NCBI GenBank assembly: GCA_910587935.1
Contig: CAJUNP010000027.1
Location: 1-39,826, forward strand
From: an uncultured Lachnospiraceae bacterium
Lineage (GTDB): Bacteria; Bacillota; Clostridia; Lachnospirales; Lachnospiraceae
Direction: 5' to 3'
DNA length: 39,826 nucleotides
Made by a program: the position numbers and the translations under genes. Below are positions 17,648 through 27,309 of the stretch, piece by piece (the first letter of the stretch is position 1; every line of letters begins with the position of its first letter). Below the pieces are notes generated by a model. That model did no database searches. It was not told the DNA's origin and saw only the letters and a program-made list of their open reading frames with translations.

Positions 17648-18340
17648 TCACTGCTTGTCGATCTTATATCCAACTCCCCATACCACCTTTAAATAGCGCG
17701 GCTCTTTTGGGTTAATCTCAATTTTTTCACGGATATGGCGAATATGCACGGCCACGGTGTTGTCTACGCCGATTGCATCCTCGTTCCAGATATTTTCATA
17801 GATCTGGTCGATGGAAAAAACCCTTCCCTGATTCTTCACCAACAGCAAAAGAATATTGTATTCGATAGGAGTAAGCTTTACCGGCTCTCCGTCCACCGTC
17901 ACTTCTTTTGTCTCGTCGTTAATGGAAAGGCCGCCCACATTAAAAACCGCATGGTTATCCGTATTCAGACTTCCAAGACTTGTATAACGTCTTAAGTTGG
18001 ACTTTACCCTGGCAATTAACTCCAGCGGATTAAAAGGTTTTGTCACGTAATCGTCAGCTCCGATATTCAGCCCCAGAATTTTATCCGTATCCTCCGACTT
18101 GGCGGAAAGAATAATAATCGGAATACTGGAATACTCCCGAATCTTCAGAGTGGCATGAATTCCGTCTAACTTGGGCATCATCACATCCATAATCAAAAGA
18201 TGAATCTCCTGGCTCTTTATAATCCCGATCGCCTGTTCTCCGTCATAAGCCTTAAAGATTCGATACCCTTCGTTCATCAGATAAATTTCGATTGCGTCAA
18301 CAATTTCCTTATCATCGTCACATACCAGAATATTTGCCAT
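17648..18340 (-). CDS. OmpR/PhoB-family response regulator
   Basis: A 230-residue two-domain regulator. The receiver domain has the acidic pair DDD at residues 8-10, the phosphorylation site D52 (LLIMDVMMP), and K105-region TKPF. The C-terminal winged helix (LTPIEYNILLLLVKNQGRVFS...TVAVHIRHIREKI) binds DNA. A strong GAGGAGG site precedes the ATG. The downstream kinase follows closely, so the two form an operon. No transporter genes adjoin it, so its regulon cannot be guessed from context. Confidence 0.95.
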   Translation of the reverse strand: MANILVCDDDKEIVDAIEIYLMNEGYRIFKAYDGEQAIGIIKSQEIHLLIMDVMMPKLDGIHATLKIREYSSIPIIILSAKSEDTDKILGLNIGADDYVTKPFNPLELIARVKSNLRRYTSLGSLNTDNHAVFNVGGLSINDETKEVTVDGEPVKLTPIEYNILLLLVKNQGRVFSIDQIYENIWNEDAIGVDNTVAVHIRHIREKIEINPKEPRYLKVVWGVGYKIDKQ

Positions 18341-18423
18341 TCTCTTTGCCTCCTCATAAGCTCAGTTAAGATCTTACATTTTAATATAAACACACAATTT
18401 TTAAGGGTTATAGAGGAAAATTG

Positions 18424-19281
18424 TTAAGATTTTCTTAATCCCAGAAATGCCGCCAGATTTCCCCTCTTTCCCTTACTTGCCCTGTGGGAAAAAAGAAGCC
18501 CTGCATTGCAGCAGGTGCAAAGATTTGCGGTGAAAATCCGCTCTGTTGGAACGCTACATTCCCTCAGGATCAACTCATTAGCCCTCTGCAGATTCAAATG
18601 ATACTTTGTTCCGGGAACGGTCTCCGTTAAAAGCTCCCGCTGCGCCCTCCGATCCGGAAACGCCTGCTCAAACTGCTCCGCCACATCCGCGCTTACTTCA
18701 TAACAATCCTGACAGATACAGGGGCCGACCGCCGTAAGAAGATCTTCCGGCCTGCTCCCGAAAACCTCTTTCATGGCGTCAACCATCTTTTCCCCCATTC
18801 GCGCAACCGTGCCTCTCCACCCGGAATGAGCCAGTCCCACAGCGCCCTGCACCGGGTCATAAAAATACAGCGGCACACAATCGGCATAAAAAGTTACAAG
18901 CACCAGTCCCTTTTCCTTTGTAATCAGCCCGTCTACATCGCGGTAATCCTTTTCCCGCACAACGCCTTTTCCCCCGTCCGCTTTTGTTACCAGACGGATA
19001 TTGGTGGTATGGGTCTGATCCGAACATACAAAATCCTCCGGCCTGCATTCTAACACCCCCGCCATGCGCCGGTAGTTCTCCATAACCCTGTCAGGATCAT
19101 CCCCCCTGGTAAAGCTTAAATTCATAGTGGAAAAACAGTCCTCGCTGACACCGCCCAGCCTGGTGGAAAACAGATGCGCAAGCTCCCGTCTTTCTAAAAA
19201 AGCAGGAAAAGCCAGAAACGTTACTCCGTCCTTCTCCTGCCGCACCATCCCCTGCTTTTTTTCATTTTTATATTCCTGCAT
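18424..19281 (-). CDS. pgeF: Peptidoglycan editing factor / YfiH (laccase-domain) protein
   Basis: A 285-residue member of the YfiH/DUF152 family, once called polyphenol oxidase and now linked to removal of wrongly incorporated residues from cell-wall precursors and to purine nucleoside phosphorolysis. The metal-ligand triad is visible: His in SDQTHT, Cys in YADCVPL and His in AHSGWRGT. The C-terminal CTCCNAGLLFSHRASKGKRG stretch is also typical. It follows yraN by 27 nt and is probably co-transcribed with it. Confidence 0.93.
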   Translation of the reverse strand: MQEYKNEKKQGMVRQEKDGVTFLAFPAFLERRELAHLFSTRLGGVSEDCFSTMNLSFTRGDDPDRVMENYRRMAGVLECRPEDFVCSDQTHTTNIRLVTKADGGKGVVREKDYRDVDGLITKEKGLVLVTFYADCVPLYFYDPVQGAVGLAHSGWRGTVARMGEKMVDAMKEVFGSRPEDLLTAVGPCICQDCYEVSADVAEQFEQAFPDRRAQRELLTETVPGTKYHLNLQRANELILRECSVPTERIFTANLCTCCNAGLLFSHRASKGKRGNLAAFLGLRKS

Positions 19282-19308
19282 AATAGATCCTTTCCCACAC
19301 TTTCCTGT

Positions 19309-19680
19309 CTATTCGTTATGATGTTCAAACGCGTCCTTATACCATCGTATTCTGCCGCCACAGACCGCCACCACATCATACCGCACCGGCCGGGTCTCAT
19401 AGGCTGGATGTGTATATAAATAATACAGCGCTGTCCTGCAGATTCTTTTCTGCTTCTGCCATCCCACCGCTTCTTCCGGGAAACCGCCTGCCGCCGACGC
19501 TCTGAATTTTACTTCCACAAACACCAGATACTCTCCCTGCAAACCGATTACATCAATTTCTCCCTGCCTGCATCGGAAATTTCGGCAGAGAATTTTCATT
19601 CCCTGCCGAACTAAATACTCCGCCGCTTTTTCTTCATAGTCTTTCCCGATTGCACAATTTCTATTTCCCCTGATTCCCAT
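19309..19680 (-). CDS. yraN: YraN family (UPF0102) endonuclease-like protein
   Basis: A 123-residue protein of the UPF0102 family, which has a restriction-endonuclease-like fold. The motif series GKDYEEKAAEYL, GEIDVIGLQGEYLVFVEVKFR (active-site pattern E-x(n)-D-x(n)-ExK) and AVGWQKQKRI is complete. Family members often neighbour rnhB, as here at some distance. The cellular role is not settled; RNA or DNA processing is plausible. Confidence 0.92.
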   Translation of the reverse strand: MGIRGNRNCAIGKDYEEKAAEYLVRQGMKILCRNFRCRQGEIDVIGLQGEYLVFVEVKFRASAAGGFPEEAVGWQKQKRICRTALYYLYTHPAYETRPVRYDVVAVCGGRIRWYKDAFEHHNE

Positions 19681-19697
19681 ATAATTCCGCTTCCGGT

Positions 19698-21044
19698 CTA
19701 TTTTCCGGCTACGGAAACGTCCGCAACTTCGACGCAGGGAGACCCATATACGGACTGTCCGCCGGGAATTCCGAATTCCAGTTCCTTCCCTACTTTCAGG
19801 ACTTTTTTGATAAATTCATAAAAATTGTCGGAAACCGTAAAATTTTGGATTGCCGCCTTCTGCTTTCCGCCTTCTATCAGATACCCCGCGGCCGCCAGTG
19901 AAAAGTCGCCCGTAATCGGGTTCGCGCCGGAATGTAATCCGTTTAACTCGGTAATATAAAGACCGTCTCCTACCTCGCTCATCATCTCTTCCAGCGTAAT
20001 TTCTCCAGGTTTTATATAAAAATGGAACGGCATTACGCATAACGGCGAAGCATATCCCTGTCTTCCCGCATTTCCTGTCGTTTCTTTTCCCTCTTTGGAC
20101 GCGGTGGACAAATTATAAAGAAACGTCTTAAAAATGCCGTTTTCAATTACAGTTTTGGCATATGACGCAGACCCTTCCGCATCAAACGGGTACTGCATCG
20201 ATGAGCCGCCATAAAAAGGATTGTCAATCAGAGTCACCGCCTGCGAAGCCACAGCCTCCCCTTCTTTTCCTTTTAACAGGGATAACCCCTGCTGCGCCGT
20301 ATCTGCATAAAATACCTGAGAAAAAGTCTGAAGCAGCGACGCCATCATCCTCCCTGAAAAAACACACGTATATTTTCTGCTATCCACGGAATCCGCGCCG
20401 ATCTTACTGATTGCCTGCCCAACCGCTTTTTCCGCCAGCTTTGAAAGATCGGCTTTCATAATATCTCCGACCACCAGATCATCTCCGTCGTATACCTCTT
20501 CCCCTTCTTCAATAACGGCTTCGGGGAAAAGAATTCCCGTACTGACGGAATGGCTCAAATCAAGTCCGTTGGAATTCATAATCGCCCTTTCGTTCTTTTG
20601 AAACAATACGAAAGTCTGCGTAGCCTGCGTAACGCGTTCGTCCTGTTCAAACAGCTTCTTTTGAAGCGCAAGTGCAGTTTCCTTTAACTGTGCTGCGTCC
20701 GGCCTCTCTATTTCCCGTACGGTACAGTCCTGATACGTATCTCCCGCTTCTTTCAAAATCACAGGATCATCACTTTCTGTCACAGCCGCATTTTCAATCG
20801 CATGAGCCACCAGCCGGCCGGCCGTATCCTCGGAAAACAATTCCGTAGCGGCATACCCCGCTTTCCCGCCATAAATACAGCGAAAGCAGGCGCCTCCTCC
20901 TTCCTTTACGGAAAAGCTTTCAATCCGGTCCTGGTAAGTTTCCACTTCGGTTCCTTCCTGGCTCTCGTAATATAATTCATACTTTTCAATTCCTTTTTCT
21001 TTTGCCGCTTTTATAACCGCTTCCTTAAACTCCTGATAATTCAT
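19698..21044 (-). CDS. pmbA: TldE/PmbA-family subunit of TldD/E metalloprotease
   Basis: A 448-residue protein. TldD and TldE form a heterodimeric protease that trims unfolded peptides, for example microcin precursors in enterobacteria; TldE lacks the zinc motif. Consistent with this, there is no HExxxH here, while family stretches FSVKEGGGACFRCIYGGKAG and GLHSGANPITGDFSLAAAGYL are present. It lies 26 nt downstream of tldD, so the two are co-expressed. No modified-peptide precursor gene is visible nearby. Confidence 0.92.
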   Translation of the reverse strand: MNYQEFKEAVIKAAKEKGIEKYELYYESQEGTEVETYQDRIESFSVKEGGGACFRCIYGGKAGYAATELFSEDTAGRLVAHAIENAAVTESDDPVILKEAGDTYQDCTVREIERPDAAQLKETALALQKKLFEQDERVTQATQTFVLFQKNERAIMNSNGLDLSHSVSTGILFPEAVIEEGEEVYDGDDLVVGDIMKADLSKLAEKAVGQAISKIGADSVDSRKYTCVFSGRMMASLLQTFSQVFYADTAQQGLSLLKGKEGEAVASQAVTLIDNPFYGGSSMQYPFDAEGSASYAKTVIENGIFKTFLYNLSTASKEGKETTGNAGRQGYASPLCVMPFHFYIKPGEITLEEMMSEVGDGLYITELNGLHSGANPITGDFSLAAAGYLIEGGKQKAAIQNFTVSDNFYEFIKKVLKVGKELEFGIPGGQSVYGSPCVEVADVSVAGK

Positions 21045-21070
21045 ATTTCAACCTTTACCTCTCTACTAAT

Positions 21071-22450
21071 TTATCGGCCGCCCACCGTTATTTTGCTGAC
21101 CCTGAGCAAAGGCTGGCCTACGTCGATCGGAACACTTCCGCTGGATGCGCCGCACATGCCCTGGCCCCGGTCCAGATTCTGTCCGATCATATCGATATCC
21201 ATCAAAATATCGGAACCTTTTCCGATCAGGCTTGCACCCCGGACCGGCTCACAGATTTTGCCGTTGCGGATTACATATCCTTCCACTACGGCAAAATTGA
21301 AATTGCCCGTAATGGGATTGACAGAACCGCCGCCCATACTTTTGGCGTACAATCCGTATTCTATCGATTTAATAATGTCCTCATTGCTGTCGTTTCCATT
21401 GACAATAAACGTATTGGTCATGCGGGACGTAGGCTCAAATTCATAGCTCTGCCGCCTGCAGTTTCCCGTAGAAGGAATACCCAGACGCATCCCGTTTAAA
21501 CGGTCTGTCATATAAGATTTGAGCACGCCGTTTTCAATCAGTACGTTCCGCCGGGCCGGCGTACCTTCATCGTCAATATTAATTGATCCCCAGGCGTTTT
21601 GAATCGTACCGTCATCTACGGCAGTCAGCTTTTCATTGGCAATTTTCTGCTCCATTTTACCGCAAAACTGAGACTGTCCTTTGGCAATGGCACAAGCCTC
21701 CAGAGAATGTCCGCATGCTTCGTGGAAAATCACGCCGCCAAATCCGCTTTCTATAGCTACCGGCATCACGCCGCCTTCAATATAACCCGCGCTCAACATG
21801 GTAAGCGCCTGTTCGGCCGCTTCTTCCCCGTAACGCTTCGGCGGAAACTTCTCCAAAAGCTCCATTCCCAAACGGGCTCCATACGCAGTTCTTCCGGTCT
21901 GGGTTTCTCCGTCCCTGCCTGCAACGGCGTTGATCAGCATACGGGTTCGTACCTGTCTGTCCTGAGCCAGAAGTCCTTCGCTGTTCGCAATCAGAATCTT
22001 ATGATCCACATCCAGAAACATTCCTTCTACCTGGCAGATATCCTGATGATAATTTTTAGCGGTAAAGTAGGCTTCCTTCAGATAATTAATTTTTTCCTCA
22101 TTGCGGACTCCCGCCGGAACTACGCGGATCGGATGTCTGTCGCCAAACAGCCTTTCCCGCAGATAAATATCCTGCTTTCCGTCCGCCCCTTCCAGCGCAT
22201 CCGCAACTCTGGCAGCGCATAAAAGCATTTTACTTTTATCAATTCCCGAACAGGAGCCGTACACGCTTCTCGTTCCCTTAAAAACCCGGACGCCCACTCC
22301 GGCAATCTGCTGGTCTTTCAGGCTGTCTACTTTGCTGTCTACCATACTGATGCTTTTCTGGCTGGTATTTTCCACAAAAATTTCCGCAAAATCGGCTCCC
22401 GTGGATAACGCCCTGGCCAATACTTCTTCCAGTATTTCCTTTGAAACCAT
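21071..22450 (-). CDS. tldD: TldD-family zinc metalloprotease subunit
   Basis: The catalytic partner of TldE, 459 residues. The zinc-binding HExxxH motif appears as HEACGHSLEA near residue 245, and the C-terminal metal-binding part includes MGGGSVNPITGNFNFAV and GQGMCGASSGSVPIDVGQP. ATG 22450 starts 33 nt after the FlhB-like gene. Together with the next gene it gives a complete TldD/E pair. Confidence 0.95.
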   Translation of the reverse strand: MVSKEILEEVLARALSTGADFAEIFVENTSQKSISMVDSKVDSLKDQQIAGVGVRVFKGTRSVYGSCSGIDKSKMLLCAARVADALEGADGKQDIYLRERLFGDRHPIRVVPAGVRNEEKINYLKEAYFTAKNYHQDICQVEGMFLDVDHKILIANSEGLLAQDRQVRTRMLINAVAGRDGETQTGRTAYGARLGMELLEKFPPKRYGEEAAEQALTMLSAGYIEGGVMPVAIESGFGGVIFHEACGHSLEACAIAKGQSQFCGKMEQKIANEKLTAVDDGTIQNAWGSINIDDEGTPARRNVLIENGVLKSYMTDRLNGMRLGIPSTGNCRRQSYEFEPTSRMTNTFIVNGNDSNEDIIKSIEYGLYAKSMGGGSVNPITGNFNFAVVEGYVIRNGKICEPVRGASLIGKGSDILMDIDMIGQNLDRGQGMCGASSGSVPIDVGQPLLRVSKITVGGR

Positions 22451-22483
22451 ATCAATACCTCCGATTGTTTTATTTTTATTTGT

Positions 22484-22768
22484 TCAAGACTTGATTTTAC
22501 TTTTGATTTTGTCCATGGAATCCACAAACATTAAAATCTCCGCTACTACTTCATAAAGCTCCGGCGGAATCATATCTCCGATTTCCAGACGTGATAAAGT
22601 ATCCGCCAGTTTATCGTCACGGTGAACCGGTACGGCGGATTCTTTCGCCTTCTCAATGATTCTCTCGGCAAGAGCGCCCCGCCCGGCCGCGATCACACGG
22701 GGAGCCGCATCGGAAGGATCGTATTCCAGAGCAATCGCCTGTTTTACCTTGTTTTCTTCCTTTTTCAT
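22484..22768 (-). CDS. FlhB C-terminal-domain-like protein (YlqH type)
   Basis: A 94-residue protein matching only the cytoplasmic substrate-switch domain of FlhB/YscU (ALEYDPSDAAPRVIAAGRG, VPVHRDDKLADTLSRLEIGDMIPPELYEVVAEI). The usual autocleavage motif NPTH is replaced by DPSD, so it probably does not self-cleave. Bacillus has a comparable stand-alone gene (ylqH) near rnhB. ATG 22768, with AGGAAG upstream, is preferred over GTG 22777, which overlaps the previous stop. No flagellar genes are present here, so the function is unclear. Confidence 0.88.
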   Translation of the reverse strand: MKKEENKVKQAIALEYDPSDAAPRVIAAGRGALAERIIEKAKESAVPVHRDDKLADTLSRLEIGDMIPPELYEVVAEILMFVDSMDKIKSKIKS

Positions 22769-22769
22769 G

Positions 22770-24140
22770 TTAATCACTTCCTGTTATTTGTCTCGCCACA
22801 TAAACGCCGCTGGCCGACGCATGGGATAAAGAATGGGTAATGCCGCTTCCGTCTCCGATTACGTATAAGCCTTTATACTTGCTTTCCAGACAGGAATCCA
22901 GCTCAACCTCCATATTGTAAAACTTAACCTCCACGCCGTACAGAAGCGTATCGTCGTTGGCCGTTCCCGGCGCTATTTTATCAAGCGCGTAAATCATCTC
23001 GATAATTCCGTCCAGAATCCTCTTGGGAAGAACCAGACTTAAATCTCCCGGCGTAGCCGCCAGAGTCGGCGTCACCTGTCCTTCCTCCAGTCTCTTGCTG
23101 TTACTTCTTCTTCCCCGCACCAGATCGCCGAACCGCTGCACGATTACGCCGCCGCCCAGCATATTGGACAATCTTGCGATACTTTCCCCGTATCCGTTGC
23201 TGTCCTTGAAAGGCTCTGAAAAATGCTTCGCCACTAACAGGGCAAAGTTCGTATTTTCCGTCTGCATCTTTTCATCTTCATAGCTGTGTCCGTTTACCGT
23301 AATGATTCCGTTCGTATTTTCGTTGACAACAATACCGTGCGGATTCATACAAAAGGTACGGACACGGTCCTCAAACTTCTCGGTGCGGTATACAATTTTG
23401 CTTTCATACAGTTCATCCGTAAGATGGGAAAATACCACCGCCGGAAGTTCTACGCGCACGCCGATATCCACCCGGTTGGATTTTGTCGGGATCTGAAGAT
23501 TCCGACAGATTGTCTCCATCCATTTGCTGCCGCTTCTTCCTACGGAAATAATACATTTTTTGCATGTGTAAGCGCCTTGATCGCAAACAATCTCATAACC
23601 GTCTTCCAAAACCGCCACATCCCTTACGGGCGTATCGAAAAAGAAGTCCACATGCTGTTTCAATTCTTCATACAGATTCTTCAGAACAATATAATTGACA
23701 TCCGTCCCCAAATGGCGCACCGACGCATCCAGAAGATTCAGTTTATTCTGGATACAAAGCTTTTTAAACTGGGAACCTGCCGTCGTATACATCTTCGTTC
23801 CTTCACCTCCGAAGCGCATATTAATATCGTCCACGTACTTCATCAGGTCAACGGCCTGCTTTTTGCCGATATATTCAAACAGGGTTCCGCCAAAATCATT
23901 CGTTATATTGTATTTGCCGTCGGAAAAAGCGCCCGCTCCTCCAAATCCGCTCATAATGGAACAGGTTTTGCAGTTAATGCAGCTTTTAATCTTTTTTCCG
24001 TCGATAGGGCAGCAGCGGTTTTCCAGCGCGTGCCCGGTTTCAAATACGGCGATCTTCATTCCCTTCTTTTGCGCAACTAATTCATATGCGGAAAAAATAC
24101 CACCCGGTCCCGCTCCGATTATAATGACATCATAGTTCAT
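22770..24140 (-). CDS. FAD-dependent oxidoreductase (COG2509-like)
   Basis: A 456-residue flavoprotein. The N-terminal dinucleotide motif GAGPGG (residues 9-14) and a C-terminal GDGSG segment (GLYVIGDGSGITHSLSHAS) bind FAD. Between them is a cysteine-rich insert CCPIDGKKIKSCINCKTC that may hold an iron-sulfur cluster. It resembles uncharacterised FAD proteins common in Firmicutes; no substrate is known. It starts 15 nt after the YlqG-like gene and ends against the FlhB-like gene. Confidence 0.88.
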   Translation of the reverse strand: MNYDVIIIGAGPGGIFSAYELVAQKKGMKIAVFETGHALENRCCPIDGKKIKSCINCKTCSIMSGFGGAGAFSDGKYNITNDFGGTLFEYIGKKQAVDLMKYVDDINMRFGGEGTKMYTTAGSQFKKLCIQNKLNLLDASVRHLGTDVNYIVLKNLYEELKQHVDFFFDTPVRDVAVLEDGYEIVCDQGAYTCKKCIISVGRSGSKWMETICRNLQIPTKSNRVDIGVRVELPAVVFSHLTDELYESKIVYRTEKFEDRVRTFCMNPHGIVVNENTNGIITVNGHSYEDEKMQTENTNFALLVAKHFSEPFKDSNGYGESIARLSNMLGGGVIVQRFGDLVRGRRSNSKRLEEGQVTPTLAATPGDLSLVLPKRILDGIIEMIYALDKIAPGTANDDTLLYGVEVKFYNMEVELDSCLESKYKGLYVIGDGSGITHSLSHASASGVYVARQITGSD

Positions 24141-24155
24141 ACGTTTCTCCCTTAT

Positions 24156-25931
24156 TTATGCCCTTACGTCAAAAGAATACTGTGATAACACGGAAACCTC
24201 CTCTCCCGTGCCAAGCATCTCCTCCACCGCCGTCTTTTCTTCGTTTTTAACGGACAATACCGGATTCAGGGCATATCCCTTTTTTTCAAGACGCTCGTTT
24301 AATATATGAATATGCGCTTCAATAAAGTCAAGCATGGCCTCGTCCGGCAGATAAAAATGCGTTGTTACCCGCTGTTCCTGCATGGCCACATATACGTCAA
24401 CAGGGCCTAAATGCTCCATATCCAGATGAAGCAGCGCGCTGATGCTGCCGTCCTTTGACGCAAGGCTTTTTTTATTGGCATATACATAAAGATCTCCATG
24501 GGCTTTTCCCTCGCTCATTTTAAGAGGCAGCTGCACATACGAATACATCTGATTGATCTGGTTCATAAAGTCCAGATTGCTTCTTAAATCAGCTACGCTT
24601 TTTGCCATTGGATTATCCCCTTTGCCGCTTGACGAAAGAGCTTCCGAAAGCCTTGCAAGCTGTGAATCCAAACGTTCATAAAGCGCTTTCACATGGTCTT
24701 TATCCTGTACTTCGTCCGGTGTCAGCAGCCATTGCTGTGTTAAATTCTGCCGGACCAGATTCTGAAAGCCTTTGGACGAAAATATTTCACCGGAAACATG
24801 TTCTTTTTCTCCGGGGGGAAGCTGCGCAAGCGCCCTGGCAATCTCCGTAAGCGCCTCTTTTCCCGTCAGGGTTCCCTGCTCCAGAGCAGTCAGGGTATTT
24901 TCATTGATCCCAAGTTCCCTCATCCGTCCTGTCAACTCCGCCAGCTCTTCTTTTCCAAGCAACGCCAGAAGCGCGTCGTCCATGGACTTATTGCCAGCGG
25001 CCACAATCTCTTCCGCCTGCGTTCCTTCGGACAAAATCTGTACGGTGTTAGCGGCATCTGCGTTTGCACCCGTTTCCGTTCGGGACGGAAATGCCGGCTG
25101 TCCCGCAGCTGCTTCTTCCTCTACAGGAGCCTGCAAAAGATTTTGTCCCGTTTCTTCTAAAATAGCAGCCGCTTCTTTCATAACTCCGTCTTTAACAATT
25201 ACAGTACCCTCTTCCGGCATCCCGGCCGCCATATCTACGTCCGTAAGCATCATAAGAAGCTCCCGGTACAGAGCCGAAGCCCCTTTGGTATCCCCGGCCG
25301 CCAGCATGCTTTCATACTGGAATGAAATCTCGTCAAGGATGTTCGTCATATCCTTAATCAACTGATGCTCCAGATTTTTATAGTTCTCCAGCTGCCGTAT
25401 CGTTTCACCGGTAACCTCCAGTCCCATCTTCTGCAGTTCCACAATGGTTGCCGGCCGACATTCCGGGAAATTCATGACCTGCTTATACATGGAAGAAAGA
25501 CTGTTTTTGTCAATCGACATGCCTTCCCGCATCATGGCTTCCGTCATGGCAACCGACGCCTTGTTTACGGGAAGCCCCGCCATTTCCAAAGCCTTCAGCA
25601 CATTGGCGTCAGTTCCCATATTTTCAAATAACGGGCTGATTGCCAACAAGCCGTTGCTGTTATTTTTAACTTCAAAAGTTACCACCCTGCCAGGCTCCAT
25701 CTCCATACTTTTCTCAAGCCGGGCGGAAAGCACCGCATCGTCGCTTAACCGAATCTGCACTTCGTTTCCGTTTCTTGCAACCACTTCTCCCTGCAGAGTC
25801 TGCCCCGGCTTCATCCCGCGGATTTCCTGATTGACCCGGTTCTGCTTATAAGGATCTCCGGATACGGAAGGAGCATTGTTTGTATTACCGATATTCTGTG
25901 TGTTTCTCGAAAAAAAATCCGATAATTTCAT
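24156..25931 (-). CDS. FliK/YlqG-like hook-length-control-type protein
   Basis: A 591-residue protein with a low-complexity middle part and a C-terminal FliK-like domain (QLPLKMSEGKAHGDLYVY, LHLDMEHLGPVDVYVAMQEQ, HIHILNERLEKKGYALN). The N-terminal part has a short beta-rich module (GQTLQGEVVARNGNEVQIRL). In Bacillus the large protein YlqG sits between rnhB and ylqH, the same order as here. Its role outside flagella is unknown. The ATG overlaps the rnhB stop (ATGA), so translation is coupled. Confidence 0.8.
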   Translation of the reverse strand: MKLSDFFSRNTQNIGNTNNAPSVSGDPYKQNRVNQEIRGMKPGQTLQGEVVARNGNEVQIRLSDDAVLSARLEKSMEMEPGRVVTFEVKNNSNGLLAISPLFENMGTDANVLKALEMAGLPVNKASVAMTEAMMREGMSIDKNSLSSMYKQVMNFPECRPATIVELQKMGLEVTGETIRQLENYKNLEHQLIKDMTNILDEISFQYESMLAAGDTKGASALYRELLMMLTDVDMAAGMPEEGTVIVKDGVMKEAAAILEETGQNLLQAPVEEEAAAGQPAFPSRTETGANADAANTVQILSEGTQAEEIVAAGNKSMDDALLALLGKEELAELTGRMRELGINENTLTALEQGTLTGKEALTEIARALAQLPPGEKEHVSGEIFSSKGFQNLVRQNLTQQWLLTPDEVQDKDHVKALYERLDSQLARLSEALSSSGKGDNPMAKSVADLRSNLDFMNQINQMYSYVQLPLKMSEGKAHGDLYVYANKKSLASKDGSISALLHLDMEHLGPVDVYVAMQEQRVTTHFYLPDEAMLDFIEAHIHILNERLEKKGYALNPVLSVKNEEKTAVEEMLGTGEEVSVLSQYSFDVRA

Positions 25932-26713
25932 GTAGCGTTCAAGCCTTTCCCAACAAAATGTTTAATAAAGCTTCGCCGGTGTATCGGACAGGGACCGTAT
26001 TTTTTCAGCGCTTCAATATGCGCGGCCGCTCCGTACCCCTTATTGGACGCAAATCCATATTCCGGAAAAACAGAGTCATATTCCACCATCAGCCGGTCTC
26101 TCGTAACCTTGGCAATAATACTGGCCGCCGCAATGGAAACGCTTTTGGCATCTCCCTTTATAATGGGAACCTGTATAACCTGTGTTGTAATTCCCGGAAT
26201 CGTCACCGCGTCGTTCAAAAGCACGGCCGGTTTGACGGAAAGCTTTGAAACGGCTTCCCGCATGGCTTCATACGTCGCCTGCAGAATATTGATTTCATCG
26301 ATCCGCTCCGGTGAAGCGTAACCGATTCCTGTGGCGGCCGCCTGGTCCATAATCACCTGATAAAGCTCTTCTCTCTTTTTTTCGGACAATTGCTTGGAAT
26401 CATTAAGATATAAAATGGAACTATTCTTCGGGAGAATAACGGCGCCTGCAACAACAGGCCCCGCCAGAGGTCCTCTTCCCACCTCGTCGATTCCGCAGAC
26501 ATACCCGTACGCCTCGTACTGTTTTTCATAGGCTTTTAAGGCTTCCGTTCGTTTCTTTTCCTTTTCCAGTTCTTCCAGCCGTTTTTTTGCTCCGCGCACC
26601 AGATTTTGGACTCCGGTTCTTGTATCTTCCTCATAAACGGATATGAATTCAGGCAGCTTTTCGATCGGCGCCGCCTGAAATACAGCTTTAATCTCACTAA
26701 TCTTTTGTTCCAT
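25928..26713 (-). CDS. rnhB: Ribonuclease HII
   Basis: Removes RNA from RNA-DNA hybrids and single ribonucleotides from DNA. It has 261 residues, with an N-terminal extension of about 70 residues of basic helix (NLVRGAKKRLEELEKEKKR) before the catalytic domain, as in many Firmicutes. The acidic residues are present in GIDEVGRGPLAGP and LLNDAVTIPG, and ASIIAKVTRDR completes the family pattern. Confidence 0.96.
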   Translation of the reverse strand: MEQKISEIKAVFQAAPIEKLPEFISVYEEDTRTGVQNLVRGAKKRLEELEKEKKRTEALKAYEKQYEAYGYVCGIDEVGRGPLAGPVVAGAVILPKNSSILYLNDSKQLSEKKREELYQVIMDQAAATGIGYASPERIDEINILQATYEAMREAVSKLSVKPAVLLNDAVTIPGITTQVIQVPIIKGDAKSVSIAAASIIAKVTRDRLMVEYDSVFPEYGFASNKGYGAAAHIEALKKYGPCPIHRRSFIKHFVGKGLNAT

Positions 26714-26732
26714 AACTGCGTCCTGCCTGTCG

Positions 26733-27272
26733 CTACTGATGTTTTAACACGGAAATCTTGGAGAAGGGCCAGATACGCACCCAGGCTCTTCCGATGATAT
26801 CCTTTCTGTGAATCAGTCCCACAGACGAGCTCCTGCTGTCGGAACTGTTGTTCCGGTTATCGCCCAAAACAAAATATTCGTCTTCCCCAAGCGTAACCGG
26901 AGAATAGGCATTCCCCGGATCCCGGATCACTTCTCTTCCGTAGCCTTCCTCTAAAACCTCTCCGTCAATGTAAATCGTACCTTCTCCTGTAATCTGCACA
27001 GTCTCTCCCGGCAGGCCTATGATCCGCTTAATATAATAGGTATCCTCCTTGTACTGGAAAGGAAACACAATGATATCAAACCGCTGCGGAGCCTTAAAGT
27101 GATATGTAATTTTATCTACAATCAGATTGTCTCCATCCTGCAGCATAGGCTCCATGGATTCCCCCTGCACCTGCGTCCTCTGTCCCACAAAATGAATTAC
27201 CAGATAGGTAATCACCAGAACTACCAGCAGATACAGGCTGGTGCTGAGTATTTCTTTTAATACTTTTTTCAT
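26733..27272 (-). CDS. lepB: Type I signal peptidase (first copy)
   Basis: Cleaves signal peptides of exported proteins at the membrane. It has one N-terminal transmembrane segment (LYLLVVLVITYLVIHFVG), the catalytic serine at residue 39 (GESMEP) and the lysine at residue 82 (YYIKRIIG), plus the conserved GDNRNNSSDSR box. The 179-residue form starting at ATG 27272 is preferred; the longer frame back to 27440 runs into rbgA and lacks family similarity. It lies 37 nt after rbgA. A second copy sits on the other side of that gene. Confidence 0.95.
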   Translation of the reverse strand: MKKVLKEILSTSLYLLVVLVITYLVIHFVGQRTQVQGESMEPMLQDGDNLIVDKITYHFKAPQRFDIIVFPFQYKEDTYYIKRIIGLPGETVQITGEGTIYIDGEVLEEGYGREVIRDPGNAYSPVTLGEDEYFVLGDNRNNSSDSRSSSVGLIHRKDIIGRAWVRIWPFSKISVLKHQ

Positions 27273-27309
27273 CGCTGCTCCTATCTGCCCGTTTCCGCGG
27301 GCGCACAAA

